Source: Acidimicrobiia bacterium (GTDB taxonomy: Bacteria; Actinomycetota; Acidimicrobiia; Acidimicrobiales; CATQHL01). From it: DNA of 64,000 nt. The stretch lies in contig VXNF01000014.1 in the NCBI GenBank assembly GCA_009840735.1, positions 21,288 through 85,287 on the forward strand, given 5' to 3'. The notes beneath the pieces were generated by a model that had not been told where the DNA came from, ran no database searches, and saw nothing but the letters and a program-made list of their open reading frames with translations. Positions 57,460 to 64,000 of the stretch are shown here, one piece after another (positions within the stretch are counted from its first letter, which is position 1; every line of letters starts with the position of its first letter). The position numbers and the translations under genes were made by a program.

Positions 57460-60400
57460 GGATAGCCTCGGCCTCGACGTTCGGACGGATCTCAGGTCGT
57501 AGGCTCGGTTCGACGACGAGGTCCACGGGGCGACCGAGCAGTTCTTCCAAGTAAGCCTCTAGGTCGAAGGGGCGAGTCCAGCCGGGACGCTCGTCAAGTC
57601 GTACGAGGACGTCGATGTCGCTGTCGGGCTTGGCCTCGTCGCGAACCGTCGATCCGAAAAGCGCGATGTCGACGACGCCGAAGCGATCTGCCATCGTCGC
57701 TTTGTGCTCGCGCAGCAGGGCCAGGACGTTCTCGGCGCTCAGCGGCGCACCGGCACCGGACGTCTCGTGTCTCCCGTCGAGGGCCGCTTCGATCAGCGCC
57801 GCAAAGTTCGCCTGCATCGTGTGCCGGTCGGTGAACTCGGCGAACGACCAGCGTCCGTGCCCGCCGAGGTTATTCACCCCTGGCACCCAGTACGTCTCCA
57901 TCGTGGCCTTCTTCTCCTTGGCGTCTTCGCCGCGGTAGCCCTTGACCTCCACGACGAGATGCAACGGATCGGCAGTGCCGCGCCCGTCGTCCACTAGAAC
58001 CACGAAGTCGGGCACGTAGCGATGCGGCTCGGAGCCGATCCGATACGGCACCTCTAGTCCGAGGCCCTGATTCTTGACGTAGGCGAGCACCCGCGGATGC
58101 GACTCTGCCACCCGGCAGAAGTCGCCCTCCCACTCGCTGTCGCACACGGCCCAGTTGACGTGGCTGCGGCCTGGATGGGTCTGCCATAGATTCTGTTTCG
58201 AGGTCGCGAACCGCACCTGGCGTGTGGAACCGGCAGGGTTGTAGGGGTCGAGCACGGCCTTGACGGGCATCTCGCCGGCGAACCGGCGAGTAATCCCCGC
58301 CGTGATCCGCTCGCAGGCAATATCGGCCAGGCTCTGGTACATCAGCTGCGCCGGATAGGTCCCACCCTCGCAGATCAGATGCCCGTCGAGCCAGCGGCGC
58401 GTGATCCGCTTGAGCTGACCGAACAGATGGAGTTTCGGCTCCTCGGCGGGGTCACGCCACTTCGTCTCAAGCAGACGACCGGTGAGACGGTAGGCGATCG
58501 TCGAGCGCCGCAGATCGCCGAGATGGTGGACGTCAAGGTCGATTCCGGCGCCGATGATCCCCTCGTTGCGGGTGACCGTCGGTCCGATGTGCTCGGGAGT
58601 GAGGACGAACGTCGAGTCATCGGTGAAGGTGGCGTCGAGCCGTTCGTCTGGAAGCTCCACCCGGTAGCCCGCGACGCGCGGGAATCGGATCTCAAGATGG
58701 TCGCGCTCCGGCGAAACGGCGTGGACCTGCACGATCCTGCGGGGCGACTTCGGTGGCGCCACAGCCGGTTTCGCCGTGAAGTCGAACGGGATGCCGAGCA
58801 CGTCCGCGTACTCGACCTCGAAGAGGTCGTCGTCATTCAGGTCGTAGGACTGGCGGCGCAGGGCGCGTCCGATCACCTGCTCGCAGAGCAGCTGCGTGCC
58901 GAACGCACGCACCCCCAGAACATGGGTCACAGTGTTGGCGTCCCAGCCTTCGCTCAGCATCGCGACCGAGACGACGCAGCGAATCGACTCGCCTAGCTGG
59001 CCGGGCTTGCCGACGGTGTTCATGACCTCGCGCAGCAGGTCCGCGTCGCTGATCTGCTCGGCCGCGGCGCGGTCACCGGTGCGCTGCACCTGCTCTCTGC
59101 GGAAGCGCTCGATCTCGGGCGCGGCCGCGGCCCGGAAGGTCTGGTCGAGACCCTCGCCGGACTCGAGCTGTTGACTGTCGATCAGCAAGGTGCGGGGACG
59201 GGCGTACCGCTCGCCGTTCTCGTCGAAGTTTCGGAACAGCTCCAGTCTCCCCTGCTGAAAGGTCTTCGTGCCGTCCTGTCGCTCCTGATGAAACCCGGAG
59301 ATGTAGTCATAGACCAGCTTGGAGGTGGCGGTGTTGTTGCACACGACGATGAAACAGGGTGGCACGCCGACGTTCGCCTGCTCCCAGAGCTCGAACGTCT
59401 CGGCGTAATGTCCGTAGACCGCGTCGAGCGCGGTCTGCAGCTCGACTGGGATGCTGAGCGGGTCGAGCACTCCGGCCTGCCGCCGACCCTGGCGCGGCAT
59501 CTTCGTCCCGATGTGACCCCAGAGGTTGCGGAATACGGGTCCTTCGACACCGGATACGTTGTCGGCCACCGGCACGCGGGGGAGCTTCACGATCCCGCAC
59601 TCGATGGCGTCCATGAGGGAGAAGTCGCTCATCGTCCACGGGAAGAGCGTGCCCTCGGCGTAGCCGGAGCCGCGCAGGAAGAAGGGCGTTGCCGACAAGT
59701 CGATCACCCGTCGCAGATCCAGCTTGCGGCCCACCGCTTCGAGGCCGCCGATCCAGAGTCGAGCCGCCTCGCGGTTCCGCTTGGCCTCCTCCTGGTCGTC
59801 GCCCTTCAGTTCGTCCTCGGCGCTCTCGCCCGGCTTCTGCCGGTAGCAGTGGTGGGCCTCATCGTTGAAGGCGAGGATCGACCGCATGCCCAACAGCTCG
59901 GGAATCACCCTCCGCAGCATCTGCCCTTCGGTCTCGATCGACTCGACTTCGGGGCCTCTGCCTTGGAGCAGCGAGCGTCCGACCTTCTTCAGATCTAGGG
60001 TCTCGCGCCGCTTGAAGGCGTGGTAGTTGGTGATGACGATCCGCGCCCGCTCGACGTCTGCGAGCATGTCGCGGGGCACAAGTTCGCGGCTCTGGTAGTA
60101 GCTGTCGGGATCGTTCGGCTGCAAGACGCGCAGCCGGTCGCGGATGGTGAGCCCGGGCGTGACGACCAGGAATCCCTTCGTGAAGTTGCGGCTGGCCGGC
60201 TTCCTGACGGCGTTGACCGTCTGCCAGGCGATCAACATCGCCATGACCGTCGTCTTGCCCGCACCGGTCGCCAGCTTGAGTGCCAGCCGCGCCAGCCCCG
60301 GGTTCGCCTCCTCGTTGGCGGCGCGCAGGTGATCGAGAATGACTCGTGTCCCGCGGCCGCCGCGGCGAGGCGCCACTTCTGTCAGCCAGATGACTGTCTC

Positions 60401-60847
60401 GACTGCCTCCAGTTGACAGAAGAACGGGCGGATGTCACTGAAGTTGTGGTGGCGCCAGTGCTTCAGCAGCCGGCCAGTCTCTGGAGTCACAGCCCAATCC
60501 GGCTCTGGAAGTTGCCGCCATCGGTCGACGTGTTTACGCAACGCGTTGATAGTGGAGGTCGGGTCGTATTGCTGGTTCCCGCCGGAGAGCCCCTCCCCTT
60601 CGTCCAGCGCCAACGCTGGCTGCGCGGCACCGTGCTGCGCTCTGGGTTTGGGCACGGCTGTGATGTAGGCAGCCGGGCGGCGTTCGGCGAGCACCCGACC
60701 TGTGGGTTGGCGGGCGTCGTCGAGTTCCCAATGGCGCGCCGGGTACTCGTACGGCGAGTTGAGGATGGGAGACTCGAAGAATCGGTCCATCAGTGACAGC
60801 TCGATCTTGCCGCGGCTACTCCGCGGTCGGGGTGGCCGATGCGCCAC
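57452..60847 (-). CDS. Type III-like restriction helicase/nuclease (Res; BPTD_3080-like) with a fused C-terminal MntA-type nucleotidyltransferase
   Basis: Walker A LALKLATGAGKTTVMAMLIAW, NDEAHHCY, IDLSATPFF, QVIGRALRR, PD-(D/E)XK-like YVPDFVVLVDDG..LHLVVEVKGYRGEDAKEKK, then LSAENVLALLREHKATMADRFGVVDIALFGSTVRDEAKPDSDIDVLVRLDE...VDLVVEPSLRPEIRPNVEAEAIHV. Confidence 0.88.
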   Translation of the reverse strand: MAHRPPRPRSSRGKIELSLMDRFFESPILNSPYEYPARHWELDDARQPTGRVLAERRPAAYITAVPKPRAQHGAAQPALALDEGEGLSGGNQQYDPTSTINALRKHVDRWRQLPEPDWAVTPETGRLLKHWRHHNFSDIRPFFCQLEAVETVIWLTEVAPRRGGRGTRVILDHLRAANEEANPGLARLALKLATGAGKTTVMAMLIAWQTVNAVRKPASRNFTKGFLVVTPGLTIRDRLRVLQPNDPDSYYQSRELVPRDMLADVERARIVITNYHAFKRRETLDLKKVGRSLLQGRGPEVESIETEGQMLRRVIPELLGMRSILAFNDEAHHCYRQKPGESAEDELKGDDQEEAKRNREAARLWIGGLEAVGRKLDLRRVIDLSATPFFLRGSGYAEGTLFPWTMSDFSLMDAIECGIVKLPRVPVADNVSGVEGPVFRNLWGHIGTKMPRQGRRQAGVLDPLSIPVELQTALDAVYGHYAETFELWEQANVGVPPCFIVVCNNTATSKLVYDYISGFHQERQDGTKTFQQGRLELFRNFDENGERYARPRTLLIDSQQLESGEGLDQTFRAAAAPEIERFRREQVQRTGDRAAAEQISDADLLREVMNTVGKPGQLGESIRCVVSVAMLSEGWDANTVTHVLGVRAFGTQLLCEQVIGRALRRQSYDLNDDDLFEVEYADVLGIPFDFTAKPAVAPPKSPRRIVQVHAVSPERDHLEIRFPRVAGYRVELPDERLDATFTDDSTFVLTPEHIGPTVTRNEGIIGAGIDLDVHHLGDLRRSTIAYRLTGRLLETKWRDPAEEPKLHLFGQLKRITRRWLDGHLICEGGTYPAQLMYQSLADIACERITAGITRRFAGEMPVKAVLDPYNPAGSTRQVRFATSKQNLWQTHPGRSHVNWAVCDSEWEGDFCRVAESHPRVLAYVKNQGLGLEVPYRIGSEPHRYVPDFVVLVDDGRGTADPLHLVVEVKGYRGEDAKEKKATMETYWVPGVNNLGGHGRWSFAEFTDRHTMQANFAALIEAALDGRHETSGAGAPLSAENVLALLREHKATMADRFGVVDIALFGSTVRDEAKPDSDIDVLVRLDERPGWTRPFDLEAYLEELLGRPVDLVVEPSLRPEIRPNVEAEAIHV

Positions 60848-60853
60848 GCGATT

Positions 60854-62530
60854 CTAGCCTTCCTCCTCCGCTGGCAATGACTCGGCGTCCGGTTCGGTCG
60901 GCTGCGTGAGGCCGAGGCGTTGGGCTAGGCCGATTCGTTGGAGTTTGCCGGTGGGGCCTTTGGGCAGGTCGTCGCAGAAGACGACGCGGCGGGGGATCTT
61001 GAAGGCGGCGAGCGAACGCCCGACGTGCTGGCGGAGCTCGGCCTCGGTGGCGGCGGTGCCCGGGACCAACACCACCGCCGCGGCCACATCCTCACCTAGC
61101 TTCTCGTGCGGCACGGCGAAGGTCACGGCCTGCGCGACGGCCTCGTGGCGCAGCAGCACCTCGTCCACTTCCAGCGGGGAGACTTTCTCGCCGCCGCGAT
61201 TGATCTGCTCCTTCAGGCGACCGGTGAGGTACAGGTAGCCGTCGCCGTCGACGTGGCCCTCGTCGCCGGTGCGGAACCAGCCGCCCGTGAAGGCCGCCTC
61301 GTCCGCGGCGGGATTGGCCTCGTAGCCGTCGATCACCGTGGGGCCCTTGATGCACACCTCGCCGCGGGTGCCGGGCGGCTGCGGGCGGCCCGCCTCGTCG
61401 AGGATCGCCAACTCGATGCCTGTGGGCAGGCCCACCGACTGGGTCTTGGCCTCGCCCGGTGGCAGCGGGTTGGCACACATCTGATGGGTGGCCTCGGTCA
61501 TGCCGTAGGCCTCGATGACGGGAACGCCGAACAGCCCTTGAAGTTCGATCAACACCGGCGCCGGCATAGACGCCGAGGATGAGCGCACGAAGCGCAACCC
61601 GGCTGAGCGGGCCTCTTCGGCGTGGCGCGCTGACCGGGCCAGCGCCATCTGGTGCATCGTCGGAACGGCGGTGTAGTACGTGGGCCTGAAGCACCTGAGT
61701 TGGCCGAAGAATCCGAAAGCGTCGAACCCGTCTGTGGCGACGACCGAGCCGCCGACCGACAACGGCGCTAGGAGCCCTGCCAGCAGTCCGTGGATGTGGA
61801 ACAGCGGCATGACGTTGAGCGACCGGTCGGCGGCGGTGAGCCGCAGCGAGTCGGCGATGGCCGCGGCGGAACATCCCAGGTTGCGCTGGCGCAGCGGCAC
61901 GATCTTGGGACGGGAGGTGGTGCCCGAGGTGTGCAGCACGAGCGCCACGTCGTCGGGACCGGGATCGGCAATCCCCCCAGAGATGTCCGCGCCGTGGCTG
62001 CTGTCCGTCGCTGGCTGCGGGTCCCGGATCGAGTCCGGGATCAGGGTCCGGGACATGCCTTCGTCAGCACGCCGGTGATCGGGGACCAGGTCGAGGGCGT
62101 CGAGCGACCCTTGCATCCGGAGACCCAGGACATGGTCCCCAGCCGCCTCACGCGCGGCCTCGCCACCGCTGTCATCGGTGATGAGAACCCGTGCCCTCAG
62201 ATCCTTGAGGTAGAACCTCAGCTCATCGCTGCGATACCGGGGATTCAGGGGCGCGGCGCAACCCGTGACCGCCGCAGCCAGGAACGCCACCGCCATGGCG
62301 GGGCCGTTCGGCAACACGATGGCGATCCGATCTCCCACCCCGACGCCGAGGCCGCGCATCCGCTCCCGCAGCCGGGTCACGGTGGCCCGCAATTCGTCGT
62401 GGGTAAGGACCCGACCGTCTTCGGCCAACAGCGCGGGATCGCCAGCGGCGCCCACCCCGAGCAAGCTCCAGACGGTGTCAGCCACTTGCGGCGGCCTGGA
62501 GGCGGCGGTTGAGGAGCTTGGCCAGGGCAT
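60854..62530 (-). CDS. AMP-dependent acyl-CoA synthetase/ligase
   Basis: DDVALVLHTSGTTSRPKIVPL, VIEAYGMTEATHQMCANPLPPG, GWFRTGDEGHVDGDGYLYLTGRLKEQINRGGEKVSPLEVDEVL. Confidence 0.92.
   Translation of the reverse strand: MPWPSSSTAASRPPQVADTVWSLLGVGAAGDPALLAEDGRVLTHDELRATVTRLRERMRGLGVGVGDRIAIVLPNGPAMAVAFLAAAVTGCAAPLNPRYRSDELRFYLKDLRARVLITDDSGGEAAREAAGDHVLGLRMQGSLDALDLVPDHRRADEGMSRTLIPDSIRDPQPATDSSHGADISGGIADPGPDDVALVLHTSGTTSRPKIVPLRQRNLGCSAAAIADSLRLTAADRSLNVMPLFHIHGLLAGLLAPLSVGGSVVATDGFDAFGFFGQLRCFRPTYYTAVPTMHQMALARSARHAEEARSAGLRFVRSSSASMPAPVLIELQGLFGVPVIEAYGMTEATHQMCANPLPPGEAKTQSVGLPTGIELAILDEAGRPQPPGTRGEVCIKGPTVIDGYEANPAADEAAFTGGWFRTGDEGHVDGDGYLYLTGRLKEQINRGGEKVSPLEVDEVLLRHEAVAQAVTFAVPHEKLGEDVAAAVVLVPGTAATEAELRQHVGRSLAAFKIPRRVVFCDDLPKGPTGKLQRIGLAQRLGLTQPTEPDAESLPAEEEG
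62021..62054. repeat. REP-like palindromic element inside the acyl-CoA synthetase ORF
   Basis: gtcccggatcgagtccgggatcagggtccgggac: TCCCGGA(22-28)/TCCGGGA(34-40) inverted repeat followed by a related half-site; encodes the insert-like peptide SRTLIPDSIRDPQ. Confidence 0.55.
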
Positions 62531-63467
62531 AGACCGTGGAGATCGTGGGGGTGCGAACCTCGGTCAACTCACCGAGTTCCACGAACACGCCGACCAGTGG
62601 GTCGACCTCGAGGGGGTGGCCGGCCTCGGCGTCCTGCAGCATGGAGGTCTTGTGCTCCCCCACCTTCTCGGCGCCGGCGATTCGCTGCTCGACAGTGACT
62701 CGGAGCCGGACTCCGAGCCGCCGGGCGATCTCGGCCGCCTCATTCATCATCGCAGCGGCCAACTCACGGGTGTCCTCGTTGCGGCAGATTTGCGCCAGCG
62801 TGGCGCCGGTGAGGGCGCTGATGGGATTGAACGCCAGGTTGCCCCACGCCTTCACCCAGACGTGTGACCGGATGTCGGTCAGAACCCGCGAGGTGAAGCC
62901 CGCCGCACCGAGCCTGGCCGCTACCGCCGCGGCTCGCTCGGAACGGCTGCCGTCAAGCTCTCCCACCGGGAAGCGGTCCCCCTCGACGTGGCGGATGACG
63001 CCCGGTCCGACCTTCTCCGCCGCCGGGTAGGCGATGCAGCCGACGATGCGCGCCGCCGGCACGGCAGCGGCCAGCACTCCGCCGGGGTCGAGTGTCCGCA
63101 GTCGCCGGCCGTCGTAGGGGCCGCCGTGACGTTCGAAGTACCACCAGCCGATGCCGTTCTGCACCGGCACCACGACCGTGTCGGCCCCATAGAGATGACC
63201 CAGACGGTCCGCCACCGCAGGGATCTGATGCGCCTTGAGCGCCAGAATCACGACGTCGTGCGGGCCGAGCGCGGCGAAGTCGTTTGATGCGAGGAGATCG
63301 TTGGCCACCAGTTCTCCGCCGTCGGCCTCCACGAGTCGCAGGCCGTGGTGACGGATCGCGGCGAGGTGCTCACCGCGGGCGACCACACTCACCGGCACGC
63401 CCGCCGCTGCCAGACGCACCGCCATCAGACCGCCGATCGCTCCGGCGCCCACAACGCACACCCGCAC
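62478..63467 (-). CDS. 2-dehydropantoate 2-reductase family protein
   Basis: VRVCVVGAGAIGGLMAVRLAAAGVPVSVVARGEHLAAI...VVPVQNGIGWW...KAWGNLAFNPISALTGATL. Confidence 0.88.
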   Translation of the reverse strand: MRVCVVGAGAIGGLMAVRLAAAGVPVSVVARGEHLAAIRHHGLRLVEADGGELVANDLLASNDFAALGPHDVVILALKAHQIPAVADRLGHLYGADTVVVPVQNGIGWWYFERHGGPYDGRRLRTLDPGGVLAAAVPAARIVGCIAYPAAEKVGPGVIRHVEGDRFPVGELDGSRSERAAAVAARLGAAGFTSRVLTDIRSHVWVKAWGNLAFNPISALTGATLAQICRNEDTRELAAAMMNEAAEIARRLGVRLRVTVEQRIAGAEKVGEHKTSMLQDAEAGHPLEVDPLVGVFVELGELTEVRTPTISTVYALAKLLNRRLQAAASG

Positions 63468-63559
63468 CGGGCCAGTCTGCCACCAGTAGACGCCGTTCAG
63501 CGTCGCCAAAACGACTGAACCCGTCCGGCGGCGAGCGCGGGACGGGTTCGGGCGACAAT

Positions 63560-63675
63560 TCCGGCGGCGACCTACTCTCCCAGGACGTCTCCGTCCAAGT
63601 ACCATCGGCGCTGGTGGGCTTAACTGCCGTGTTCGGGATGGGAACGGGTGTGGCCCCACCGCTATGACCACCGGA
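63560..63675 (-). rRNA. rrf: 5S ribosomal RNA
   Basis: Minus strand reads ...GGTGGGGCCACACCCGTTCCCATCCCGAACACGGCAGTTAAGCCCACCAGCGCCGATGGTACTTGGACGGAGACGTCCTGGGAGAGTAGGTCGCCGCC. Confidence 0.95.
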
Positions 63676-63739
63676 GATCTGTCAACCGAGGCACTCCTCG
63701 AGAACTCCATAACGAACACGAACCGCTTCCGCAGAGGTT

Positions 63740-64000
<261 letters not shown>

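Overview
High-GC bacterial chromosome segment, probably actinobacterial and Acidimicrobiia-like (inferred from gene content and order, not proven). Most of the window is core genome: a TgpA/DUF3040 block, an mtrAB-like two-component system with a GerMN lipoprotein, pfkA, an aminotransferase, ROK kinase, queG, trpD, rnpB (RNase P RNA), three tRNAs, a sigma factor, dnaG, glyS, recO, uppS, a DinG-like helicase, era, a CNNM/CBS protein, ybeY and phoH. The right edge holds a 5S gene and the 3' end of 23S. Four loci stand out. (1) At 54.2-60.8 kb there is a type III-like restriction-modification operon. Its Res helicase/nuclease carries a C-terminal MntA-type minimal nucleotidyltransferase, followed by a translationally overlapping HepT (HEPN, RX4HXY) and then Mod, giving an R-M system with a built-in HEPN/MNT toxin-antitoxin. 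(2) At 35.5-38.1 and 45.3-47.2 kb there is an NAD-type formate dehydrogenase. Its alpha subunit is split into two complementary ORFs, and the catalytic half reads through an in-frame UGA (46981-46983) in the canonical Sec context, with a SECIS hairpin directly downstream. (3) Between the two FDH halves, on the opposite strand, lies a five-gene signalling cassette: STAS, REC-PP2C, RsbW-like ATPase, LivK-type binding protein and a TorS-like histidine kinase. (4) An imuA'-imuB-dnaE2 mutasome has two LexA/SOS boxes and an apparently N-terminally shortened ImuB. Smaller points include an aspartyl-protease homologue lacking its catalytic Asp and a REP-like palindrome inside a ligase ORF. All calls come from reading the sequence and supplied translations; no database search was run.
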